Positions 1-5,540 of a DNA stretch of 5,561 nucleotides are shown here, one piece after another. How positions within the stretch are numbered: the first letter of the stretch is position 1; each line of letters begins with the position of its first letter. The notes under the pieces were generated by a model. The model was not told the origin of the DNA and did not search any database. It worked only from the letters and a program-made list of their open reading frames with translations. The stretch comes from an uncultured Clostridia bacterium. Its GTDB lineage: Bacteria > Bacillota > Clostridia > Oscillospirales > Ruminococcaceae. Both the position numbers and the translations under genes were made by a program. The stretch lies in assembly GCA_947588775.1 (NCBI GenBank), contig CANPZQ010000126.1, positions 1 to 5,561 on the forward strand. The letters are read 5' to 3'.

Positions 1-1
1 A

Positions 2-1510
2 AAGTCGCGCGGACCGGACGATTCACGGATTATAAACACCGGAAAGGGCATTCTCGGCTTTCACCGCCTCGCGATTATGGGGCTTACCCCGGAGGGAATG
101 CAGCCTTTTGAGCTCGGCGGCTGTTTTTTGGTATGCAACGGCGAAATCTACGGCTTCGAGAAAATAAAGGAAAAGCTCGCGAAAACCTATCGCTTCAAAA
201 GCGGCTCCGACTGTGAGATTCTTCTGCCGCTGTACTTCGAGCACGGCGTTGAGATGTTCAAAACCCTCGACGCGGAGTTCGCGCTTATTATATACGACGG
301 AAGAACCGGGGAATTCATCGCGGCGCGCGACCCCATCGGGATTCGGCCGCTCTATTACGGCTACCGCGAGGACGGAAACATCTGCTTTGCCTCCGAGCCG
401 AAAAACCTGATGGGGCTTTGCGCCAGAATACTCCCCTTCCCTCCCGGACACTACTATAAGGGCGGTAAATTCATCAAGTACCGCGACGTTTCTGAAGTCA
501 GAGAAATCTCAAAGGACGGCTTTGATACCGTAATCGGGAAAATCCACGACCTTCTTGTAAAGGGAATAGAAAAGCGGCTTGTCGCCGACGCTAAGGTCGG
601 GTATCTTCTTTCGGGAGGGCTCGATTCGTCGCTGGTGTGCGCCGTCGCGCAGAGGTGCTCCGACGAGCCGATTAAAACCTTCTCAATCGGTATGAACGGC
701 GACGCAATCGACTTGAAATACGCACGCGAGGTCGCGGAATACATAGGCAGCGAGCACACCGAGGTCATAATCTCAAAGGAGGACGTCCTTGACGCGCTCG
801 ACACGGTTATAAACATTCTCGGGACGTTCGACATTACGACGATTCGCGCGAGCATAGGAATGTATCTTGTCTGCAAGGCTATTCACGAGAATACCGACAT
901 TCGGGTGCTTCTGACCGGCGAGATTTCGGACGAGCTCTTCGGCTACAAATACACCGACTTCGCGCCGTCGGCGGAGGCGTTCCAGAAAGAGGCCGAAAAG
1001 AGAATCCGCGAGCTTCATATGTACGACGTTCTGCGCGCGGACAGGTGCGTTTCGGTGAACTCCTTGGAGGCTCGGGTGCCGTTCGGGGACCTCGCCTTTG
1101 CGGAATATGTGATGTCTGTCGACCCGGAGCTTAAGCTTAATAAGTACAACAAGGGAAAGTATCTTCTAAGGAAAGCCTTTGAGAGCGGCGGATACCTTCC
1201 GCAGGACATCTTATACCGCGAAAAGGCGGCGTTTTCCGACGCGGTGGGGCATTCGATGGTCGACTATCTAAAGGAATACGCCGAGGAAGTCTACACCGAC
1301 GAGGAATTCGGCGAAAAAATCAAAAAATACGGCTACTGCGCGCCATATACGAAGGAATCGCTTTTATACCGCGAGATTTTCGAGAAATACTATCCCGGAC
1401 AGTCGCAGATGATCGTCGGGTTCTGGCTACCGAACCGCGAATGGGAGGGCTGCAACGTAACCGACCCGTCGGCGAGAGTGCTGTCGAATTACGGGGACAG
1501 CGGGAAGTAG
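2..1510 (+). CDS. asnB: Asparagine synthetase B, glutamine-hydrolysing (5'-partial)
   Basis: Cytoplasmic enzyme that makes asparagine from aspartate, ATP and glutamine-derived ammonia. The frame is already open at base 2 and reads SRGPDDSR, then GFHRLAI, which are conserved N-terminal glutaminase (class II amidotransferase) segments. The true start and the catalytic Cys2 are therefore upstream of the window, and ATG 77 is internal. Next come CNGEIYGF, GSDCEI and ARDPIGIRPLYYG. The synthetase domain has the PP-loop SGGLDSS (611-631), FDITTIRAS, GEISDE (917-934), EARVPF and the YREKAAFSD lysine (1223-1225). The C-terminus ends in MIVGFWLPN and VTDPSARVLSNYG, as in full-length AsnB. About 502 residues are visible against 554 in E. 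coli AsnB, so perhaps 25-30 are missing. One oddity is Ile where E. coli has Gly in the GEGSDE motif. No downstream co-transcribed gene is likely, because a structured region and a terminator follow. Confidence 0.95.
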   Translation, partial: KSRGPDDSRIINTGKGILGFHRLAIMGLTPEGMQPFELGGCFLVCNGEIYGFEKIKEKLAKTYRFKSGSDCEILLPLYFEHGVEMFKTLDAEFALIIYDGRTGEFIAARDPIGIRPLYYGYREDGNICFASEPKNLMGLCARILPFPPGHYYKGGKFIKYRDVSEVREISKDGFDTVIGKIHDLLVKGIEKRLVADAKVGYLLSGGLDSSLVCAVAQRCSDEPIKTFSIGMNGDAIDLKYAREVAEYIGSEHTEVIISKEDVLDALDTVINILGTFDITTIRASIGMYLVCKAIHENTDIRVLLTGEISDELFGYKYTDFAPSAEAFQKEAEKRIRELHMYDVLRADRCVSVNSLEARVPFGDLAFAEYVMSVDPELKLNKYNKGKYLLRKAFESGGYLPQDILYREKAAFSDAVGHSMVDYLKEYAEEVYTDEEFGEKIKKYGYCAPYTKESLLYREIFEKYYPGQSQMIVGFWLPNREWEGCNVTDPSARVLSNYGDSGK

Positions 1511-1526
1511 GAAACGAAGGACAGCA

Positions 1527-1609
1527 GCGCGGCGCGGGGAGCGGGGTGGGGCGGGCGGGTGGGCGCACCAAGCTGTGAAGGCCGCGCAAGGCAGCTCCCC
1601 GCGCCGCGC
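1527..1609. repeat. Perfect 16-bp GC-rich inverted repeat enclosing G-tracts
   Basis: The arms GCGCGGCGCGGGGAGC (1527-1542) and GCTCCCCGCGCCGCGC (1594-1609) are exact reverse complements with a 51-nt loop. In RNA or single-stranded DNA this would make a very stable stem. The stem is not followed by a T-run, so it is not a classical intrinsic terminator. The element lies 16 bases after the asnB stop, in its 3' untranslated region. A small inner stem GGTG/CACC (1558-1561/1566-1569) is also possible. No flanking target duplication or transposase is seen. The role is unknown: mRNA 3'-end protection, transcription pausing or a dispersed intergenic repeat are all possible. Confidence 0.8.
1543..1563 (+). 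other. Predicted G-quadruplex motif (five G-tracts, 1-nt loops)
   Basis: Five successive G-tracts (1543-1546, 1548-1551, 1553-1555, 1557-1559, 1561-1563) are separated by single bases T, C, C and T. This meets the usual G3+N1-7 rule with the shortest loops, the arrangement known to give the most stable parallel quadruplexes. A sixth tract (1536-1539) lies just upstream inside the left arm of the inverted repeat. The G-rich strand is the asnB coding strand, so both its DNA and its mRNA 3' region could fold. Folding is inferred from the pattern only. Confidence 0.7.
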
Positions 1610-1622
1610 GGTCGCATATCCG

Positions 1623-1672
1623 AAAGCCCGGGAAGGGAGAATGCGGTTGAACCGCTCCCCTGCCCGGGTTTT
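1623..1672 (+). terminator. Intrinsic-terminator-like hairpin after asnB
   Basis: AAAGCCCGGG (1623-1632) pairs with CCCGGGTTTT (1663-1672), including one G-T pair. Inside, GGGAG (1635-1639) pairs with CTCCC (1655-1659) and CGGT (1644-1647) with ACCG (1651-1654). Only four T residues follow the GC stem, so the T-run is short. Its place between asnB and the GH5 promoter fits termination of the asnB transcript. Confidence 0.65.
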
Positions 1673-1707
1673 GCCGATTATATCACTTTATTCTGCGAAA
1701 AAATATA

Positions 1708-1736
1708 TTGCCGTAAAAGGAAAAATGATGTATAAT
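1708..1736 (+). promoter_or_regulatory. SigA-type promoter for the GH5 gene
   Basis: A -35 box TTGCCG (1708-1713, 4 of 6 consensus) is followed by a 17-bp spacer and a perfect -10 box TATAAT (1731-1736) in an AT-rich stretch. Transcription would start near base 1743. This is downstream of ATG 1725 and ATG 1728, which argues against those codons as the translation start. Confidence 0.65.
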
Positions 1737-1750
1737 ATAATAAATATTGC

Positions 1751-1762
1751 AGAAAGGGTGAT
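1751..1762 (+). promoter_or_regulatory. Ribosome binding site for the GH5 gene
   Basis: The stretch AGAAAGGGTGAT matches the 3' part of the anti-SD complement (GGTGAT) and is followed by TTTT and then ATC at 1767. The layout is the common pattern of GGTGAT, a short T-run and ATG, with ATC in place of ATG. It leaves no room for an SD in front of GTG 1758, which lies inside the site itself. Confidence 0.55.
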
Positions 1763-1766
1763 TTTT

Positions 1767-2924
1767 ATCAACAGGACGCTTAAAACAGCCGCGGTTTTTC
1801 TGGCGGCAGCTATATGCCTATCGGGGTGCGGACAAAAGTCGGAGGCCGACGTTTACGCCATGAGAGAAAACCTTGACGCTCAGACGGTCGCGGAAGAAAT
1901 GGGAATCGGAATAAACCTCGGGAACACCTTTGAAGCCTACTACAGCGACGACGCAAACCTCAACGGCTTCTCGCAGGTCGTCGGGGACGGAAAAATGTCC
2001 GATTATGAAAAGTGCTGGGGAGCTGTTGAAACTACCCGAGAAATTATCGACGGAATGGCGGAATCGGGCTTTAAAACCGTAAGAATCCCTGTTTTCTGGG
2101 GAAACGGAATGGCGGACGGAACCGACTTTGCCGTGAACCCAGAGCTTTTGGAGCGAGTCGAGGAGGTCGTAAAATGGGCTCTTGAGGACGGGCTTTACGC
2201 CGTCGTGAACATGCACCATTACGACGAAAGGCTGATAATGTTTCTTGACGAGGACGAGGCCGTTCATGCCGCGGAACGCGTCTGGACGCAGGTCGCGGAG
2301 CACTTCAAAGACTACGGCGACCACCTTGTCTTTGAGGGATATAATGAGTATCTCGGCGGCTGCCGCGAGGGCGAAAACCTCTCTGACGACGAAAGATACG
2401 AATACACAAACAGAATGAACCAAACCTTCGTCGACGCGGTAAGGGCGACCGGCGGAAACAACTCGGAGCGCGTTCTCATCGCCTCGGGGTATAACACGAA
2501 TATCGACAAAACGACCGCTTTCCGCTTCAAAATGCCTCAGGACAGCGTCCCCGACCGCCTGATGGTATCGGTTCATTATATAGATAACGCTATGTACTGG
2601 TCGAAGCAAATCGGCGGCGAAACGTGGCACAGCTATATCCTGCAGCAGTGCGAGCTTCTCAAAAACGCCTTCACGGCTAACGGAATCCCGGTATTTGTCG
2701 GCGAAACGACCGCAAGCTACGACGGCCAGATGGTCGCCGACCCCGCCTACGGCACCTCGCAGGAATGCATCCGCGAGCTTGTGAAAATCGCGAAAGAGGA
2801 CTACGGCTTCGTCCCGGTATTCTGGGACACCCACCACGACGACGGCACGGCGTTTTATGACAGGGTAAAATGCCGTGTGACGGACAGCGTCAACAGGGGG
2901 ACGGTGGAGAGGTTGGGGGAGTAA
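1767..2924 (+). CDS. GH5-family glycoside hydrolase lipoprotein (endoglucanase-like)
   Basis: Probable secreted endo-beta-glycanase of family GH5, anchored by a lipid on the outer face of the cytoplasmic membrane; cellulose or another beta-glucan or mannan could be the substrate. Counting from ATC 1767, the 385-residue product has a lipoprotein signal: N-R-T-L-K, then a hydrophobic stretch, then lipobox LSGC with Cys21. The catalytic barrel follows almost at once: GINLGNTF (48-55), VRIP (105-108), NMHHY (148-152), GYNEY with probable acid/base Glu194, SVHY (268-271), FVGET with probable nucleophile Glu313, and VFWD (351-354). GH5 acid/base motifs are usually NEP; here it is NEY. No carbohydrate-binding module or dockerin is present. 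The start is chosen because it follows the SD and lies downstream of the promoter; it gives a normal signal peptide. GTG 1758 or ATG 1725 are the nearest conventional starts. Fold assignment is firm, substrate is not. Confidence 0.87.
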   Translation: MNRTLKTAAVFLAAAICLSGCGQKSEADVYAMRENLDAQTVAEEMGIGINLGNTFEAYYSDDANLNGFSQVVGDGKMSDYEKCWGAVETTREIIDGMAESGFKTVRIPVFWGNGMADGTDFAVNPELLERVEEVVKWALEDGLYAVVNMHHYDERLIMFLDEDEAVHAAERVWTQVAEHFKDYGDHLVFEGYNEYLGGCREGENLSDDERYEYTNRMNQTFVDAVRATGGNNSERVLIASGYNTNIDKTTAFRFKMPQDSVPDRLMVSVHYIDNAMYWSKQIGGETWHSYILQQCELLKNAFTANGIPVFVGETTASYDGQMVADPAYGTSQECIRELVKIAKEDYGFVPVFWDTHHDDGTAFYDRVKCRVTDSVNRGTVERLGE

Positions 2925-2981
2925 AGGGCAAAATGCCCTTTGCAATAACGGCATTCCATACTGATGTTTGGAATTTTCACG

Positions 2982-3020
2982 GAGCCGGCATGATTTCGGT
3001 CGTGCCGGTTCTTTTGCTTT
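2982..3020 (+). terminator. Strong intrinsic terminator of the GH5 gene
   Basis: A 12-bp stem (2982-2993 with 3000-3011, two G-T pairs) has a 6-base loop TTTCGG and is followed by TTTTGCTTTT. It lies 57 bases after the GH5 stop, between two convergent genes. The reverse complement has the same stem but no good T-run, so it should act mainly on + strand transcripts. Confidence 0.88.
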
Positions 3021-3041
3021 TGCAAAAAACTCGACTATGTA

Positions 3042-3374
3042 TCACTCCCCTACCCCAAACAGCCCTTCAAGCAGCTCGATATTATCCCCCGCCACCCCCT
3101 CAATCTCCTCGTCCGAAAAATCGTTTTCCGAGCCGTTTCGGAGCTCCACAAGGATTTCCCTTACGGTTTCGGCGGGGATTTTAAAGTGCCTGATAAACGA
3201 ATACAGGTTCGCGGTGTTGTCAAGCCGCGCGTCCTCGGGGGCGACGGAGGTCGCCTCGTCGAACCAATCGTCGAACTCGTCGGAGTCGACCAGCTTTATA
3301 AACTCCCTATCTATATATCCCAGCTTGAAGCTGATTTCCTCATAGCGCGGCAGGGCCGGGCATGTCTTTTTCAT
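3042..3374 (-). CDS. Small acidic protein of unknown function
   Basis: I do not recognise this 110-residue protein. The start ATG (3374-3372) is preceded by an excellent SD, AAGGAGG (3388-3382), with 7-nt spacing, which supports a real gene; the longer open frame reaching base 3443 is upstream extension only. The product is strongly acidic (about 30 Asp/Glu against about a dozen basic residues), has no signal peptide or membrane segment and only one Cys (residue 5), so it is probably cytoplasmic. It looks mostly helical: LGYIDREFIKL, then DEFDDWFDEA, then ANLYSFIRHF with KIPAETVREIL, and an acidic tail DFSDEEIEG. The IPAETVREIL part could be a helix-turn-helix-like pair of helices, but no DNA-binding domain can be named. 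It is convergent with the GH5 gene and divergent from the two-component operon, sharing a 147-bp intergenic region with it, so control by that system is conceivable but unproven. Confidence 0.75.
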   Translation of the reverse strand: MKKTCPALPRYEEISFKLGYIDREFIKLVDSDEFDDWFDEATSVAPEDARLDNTANLYSFIRHFKIPAETVREILVELRNGSENDFSDEEIEGVAGDNIELLEGLFGVGE

Positions 3375-3402
3375 AAAAATTCCTCCTTTTCGTTTTACAT
3401 AT

Positions 3403-3408
3403 ATTTTA
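3403..3408 (-). promoter_or_regulatory. Possible -10 box for the small acidic gene
   Basis: On the minus strand TAAAAT (3408-3403) matches the -10 consensus at 5 of 6 positions. It would place the transcript start about 20 nt before the ATG, leaving room for the SD. No good -35 box is found 16-18 bp upstream, so the promoter may be weak or need an activator. Confidence 0.3.
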
Positions 3409-3432
3409 CCGCGAAAACCGTTTGAAAACGAA

Positions 3433-3471
3433 TTTTGGGACAAATAACCGGTTTTGGGGATAAATTGTCCG
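3433..3471. repeat. Imperfect direct repeat abutting the response regulator promoter
   Basis: Two copies with a 19-base period (3433-3451 and 3452-3471) share TTTTGGG, an A-rich AAAT part and an end in CCG or CCGG. They stop just before the -35 box at 3475. Nearby are an 8-bp palindrome AACCGGTT (3446-3453) and an inverted pair AAAACCG/CGGTTTT (3414-3420/3449-3455). LytTR regulators bind imperfect direct repeats about two helical turns apart, so an autoregulatory operator is possible. The repeats do not match the published LytTR consensus well. Confidence 0.4.
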
Positions 3472-3474
3472 TTG

Positions 3475-3503
3475 TTGACACTTTGCGGTCAATGCGTTAT
3501 ACT
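3475..3503 (+). promoter_or_regulatory. Near-consensus SigA promoter of the two-component operon
   Basis: A perfect -35 TTGACA (3475-3480), a 17-bp spacer and -10 TATACT (3498-3503, 5 of 6) form a strong promoter. Transcription should start around 3509-3512, only 10-13 nt before the ATG at 3522, so the SD GGAGG (3510-3514) would lie at the very 5' end of the mRNA. Confidence 0.8.
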
Positions 3504-3521
3504 AATATCGGAGGCGATAGC

Positions 3522-4247
3522 ATGGTAACAATAGCGGTTTGCGACGACAACCCGCAGTTTGCGCGGCTTTTGACGGAAAAAATAAAGGACGTCTGCGCGT
3601 TCAAAATTCCCGAGCGGTACCGCTGTCAGGTCGCGGTCGAGATGCAGTCGTCCGAAGCGGTGCTCGAATTCATCAGGGAAAATACTATAAATATCCTGTT
3701 TTTGGACATAGACATGCCCGGCATGAACGGCTTTGAGCTTGCAGAAAAAATAAACCGTCTGCGGCCGGATACTATTATAATTTTCGTTTCGTCGCATGAG
3801 AGCTTTGTGTTCAGCTCATTTGAATACAACCCGTTCAGGTTTTTGCGCAAGAACAGAATCGGCGAGGAGCTTGAGGACGCGCTTATAAAGGCGGTCGAGC
3901 GGCACATGTCGAGCACGGAGGTCGTTGAAATAAAAACCGACCGCGAAGCCGTAACGCTTCGGGTCAGGGACGTTTTCTATATCCGCAGCGAGAAAAACTA
4001 CTACACGGTCTGCGGCATGGATTTTGAATACAAATGCCGCGGAACGATGTCGCAGGCGGAGGAGCTCGTTCAAAAATACAGCTTTTTCAGAATCAATTCC
4101 GGCTGCCTTGTCAACATGGAGAGAATAAAGCGTTTTGAAAGCCCGAACCGGCTCGTTCTGGAGAACGCGACGCTCTATATAAGCCAGCGAAGGGTTCCCG
4201 CGTTCAAGGAGGCGTATATGCTCTTTGCAAGAAGGAGGGTTTTGTAG
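3522..4247 (+). CDS. LytTR-family response regulator (AgrA/ComE type)
   Basis: Cytoplasmic transcription factor, 241 residues, the usual length for the AgrA/ComE/LytR group. The receiver domain (about 1-125) has the acidic pair D8-D9, the phosphoacceptor D62 in FLDIDMPGMNG, the switch residues in FVSS (88-91) and K110 after PFRFLR. The LytTR DNA-binding domain (about 134-236) shows IRSEKNYYTV, FFRINSGCLVNMERI and YISQRRVPAFKEAY, typical of its beta-strand fold. ATG 3522 is chosen because GGAGG lies 7 nt upstream and the receiver domain begins at once (MVTIAVCDDN); the open frame back to TTG 3435 would overlap the promoter. It ends with TAG directly against the GTG of the kinase gene, so the two are co-transcribed and presumably partners. 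Its targets are unknown; its own promoter region is one candidate. Confidence 0.94.
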   Translation: MVTIAVCDDNPQFARLLTEKIKDVCAFKIPERYRCQVAVEMQSSEAVLEFIRENTINILFLDIDMPGMNGFELAEKINRLRPDTIIIFVSSHESFVFSSFEYNPFRFLRKNRIGEELEDALIKAVERHMSSTEVVEIKTDREAVTLRVRDVFYIRSEKNYYTVCGMDFEYKCRGTMSQAEELVQKYSFFRINSGCLVNMERIKRFESPNRLVLENATLYISQRRVPAFKEAYMLFARRRVL

Positions 4248-5540
4248 GTGTTCAACGTCGTTTTTGAAGCTTCGGCTTCGCTTTTTCAGAGCTGCCTGAG
4301 TGTATGGTTTGTTTCTCGGTTTAACAGGCGCAGTTATTTCGGAAACAAATTGGCGACGCTCTTCAGCGCGATTTTAGCCGTTCTTACGATTTGCGGGGAT
4401 TATCTGTACCCCGGCTTTAGCTCGCTCAGCGCGCTCGTCCCGTTTTCGACGGTGTTGATTTACGCAATCATAATCTGCGGCGGGGCGTATGCGAGGGCGA
4501 TTCTGTCGGCGTGCCTTGATCAAACGCTTATAATGATTTCAAGCGTTTCGACGTATGCCCTGATTTCCTCGATTGTAAACGATTTTGAAACGACGATACA
4601 GGGCTCCGACTCGGTGACAAGGTATGTCTACGTCGTGTTTGCGAATTTATGCACGTTTGTGATACTTCGGCTGATACTGAGCTTTTTCAACGTCGACAGC
4701 ACCCTTGACATAAAAACCGCGCTGATAATGTTCGCGACGTCGCTTCTGACAATGGTAGGCTTCGGAGTTACCACCGACTTCGCGGTAAAATATCAGCACG
4801 ACGGCATCGACGGCATGATTATATTATTAACCTGTGTATTTGTCGCGATAAACGTAATGCTCTATACCCTCGTCGGGCAGATTCAAAGGCTCCAGCGCAA
4901 AAAATACGAATTGCAGCTAATCAACGAAAAGCTGAGCTTCGAGGAAAGCCGCATAGACGACGCAAACGCCATGCTTGAGGCATGCCGGAAAATCCGCCAC
5001 GACATGAAGCAGCACCTGACTGTCATCGACGGCTATCTCGATGACGGGAAAGCGGACGAGTGCCGCGACTATGTAAAAAAGTTATATTCATCAATTGACA
5101 AAACCGGCAATATAATCCAGTCCGGCAACACGGTTATAGACTATCTCGTAAGCGCGAAGCTCGGCCGCCTCGAGGATACGCAGGTAATCGTTTCCGGCAA
5201 TATCGGCAGCCTCTCGGACATCAGCGACGTCGACCTTTCCTGCATGATTGGGAATATTCTCGACAACGCCGTCGAGGCCACGAGGCCGCTTAAGGAAAAG
5301 CGGATTGAGCTTACTTTCGCGACGCAGGGCGAAAACAGAATCATAATCTGCCGCAACACCGTCGGCGAATCGGTGGGGAACGGCATGGCCTCCACCAAGC
5401 CCAACCCCAAGGAGCACGGCCTCGGCCACAAAATCGTCGCCAGCGTAGTCGAAAGCTGCGACGGAATGCTGAGCTACTTCGAGGAGGACGGAATGTTCGG
5501 GGTACAGATTGTGCTGCCGGGGAAGGGGGAAAATGGATAA
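4248..5540 (+). CDS. HPK10/AgrC-type sensor histidine kinase
   Basis: Membrane sensor of 430 residues that would autophosphorylate and pass phosphate to the adjacent LytTR regulator. The N-terminal half is hydrophobic with about six or seven membrane segments (roughly 4-22, 36-50, 60-79, 84-110, 127-147, 157-176, 189-210). Then a charged, probably coiled-coil linker (211-245) leads to the dimerisation helix RKIRHDMKQHL with phosphoacceptor His251. The GHKL ATPase part has the N box GNILDNAVEA (335-344, Asn336 and Asn340) and HGLGHKIV (390-397) in place of the usual HGLGL pattern. It ends in FGVQIVLP. The start is GTG 4248, right after the regulator's stop, with AAGGAGG (4232-4238) 9 nt upstream. 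This class usually detects secreted autoinducer peptides through the membrane domain; the actual signal cannot be read here. Confidence 0.94.
   Translation: MFNVVFEASASLFQSCLSVWFVSRFNRRSYFGNKLATLFSAILAVLTICGDYLYPGFSSLSALVPFSTVLIYAIIICGGAYARAILSACLDQTLIMISSVSTYALISSIVNDFETTIQGSDSVTRYVYVVFANLCTFVILRLILSFFNVDSTLDIKTALIMFATSLLTMVGFGVTTDFAVKYQHDGIDGMIILLTCVFVAINVMLYTLVGQIQRLQRKKYELQLINEKLSFEESRIDDANAMLEACRKIRHDMKQHLTVIDGYLDDGKADECRDYVKKLYSSIDKTGNIIQSGNTVIDYLVSAKLGRLEDTQVIVSGNIGSLSDISDVDLSCMIGNILDNAVEATRPLKEKRIELTFATQGENRIIICRNTVGESVGNGMASTKPNPKEHGLGHKIVASVVESCDGMLSYFEEDGMFGVQIVLPGKGENG

Noticed and set aside
23..451. Minus-strand frame opposite the asnB N-terminal domain
   Set aside because: Shadow of a clearly conserved coding region on the other strand.
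77..1510. ATG 77 as the start of the asparagine synthetase
   Set aside because: The same frame upstream (from base 2) encodes conserved AsnB sequence SRGPDDSR and GFHRLAI, so the gene starts before the window.
1320..1589. Minus-strand frame spanning the asnB end and the inverted repeat
   Set aside because: Low-complexity Pro/Arg/Ser-rich translation of G-rich DNA with no family resemblance.
1527..1609. Inverted repeat as an insertion-sequence or MITE end pair
   Set aside because: No transposase, no flanking target duplication and only 51 bases between arms; left as an unexplained structural repeat.
1575..1766. In-frame N-terminal extension of the GH5 protein back to GTG 1575
   Set aside because: It would run through the inverted repeat, terminator hairpin and promoter, and would bury the lipoprotein signal peptide deep inside the protein.
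2923..2941. Hairpin AAAGGGCA-AAA-TGCCCTTT at the GH5 stop codon as a terminator
   Set aside because: The 8-bp stem is perfect but no T-run follows; the stronger hairpin at 2982-3020 has one. It may still affect the mRNA 3' end.
1818..2954. 378-residue open frame on the minus strand opposite the GH5 gene
   Set aside because: It mirrors a well-supported GH5 gene, has no recognisable domain and no convincing SD; GC-biased codon use on the real strand readily leaves the opposite strand open.
2968..3345. Plus-strand frame overlapping the small acidic gene
   Set aside because: No SD, it would be translated through the terminator hairpin, and its Ser/Pro-rich product looks like a shadow; the minus-strand gene has a strong SD.
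3435..3521. Upstream extension of the response regulator to TTG 3435
   Set aside because: It overlaps the TTGACA/TATACT promoter, and the receiver domain begins exactly at ATG 3522.
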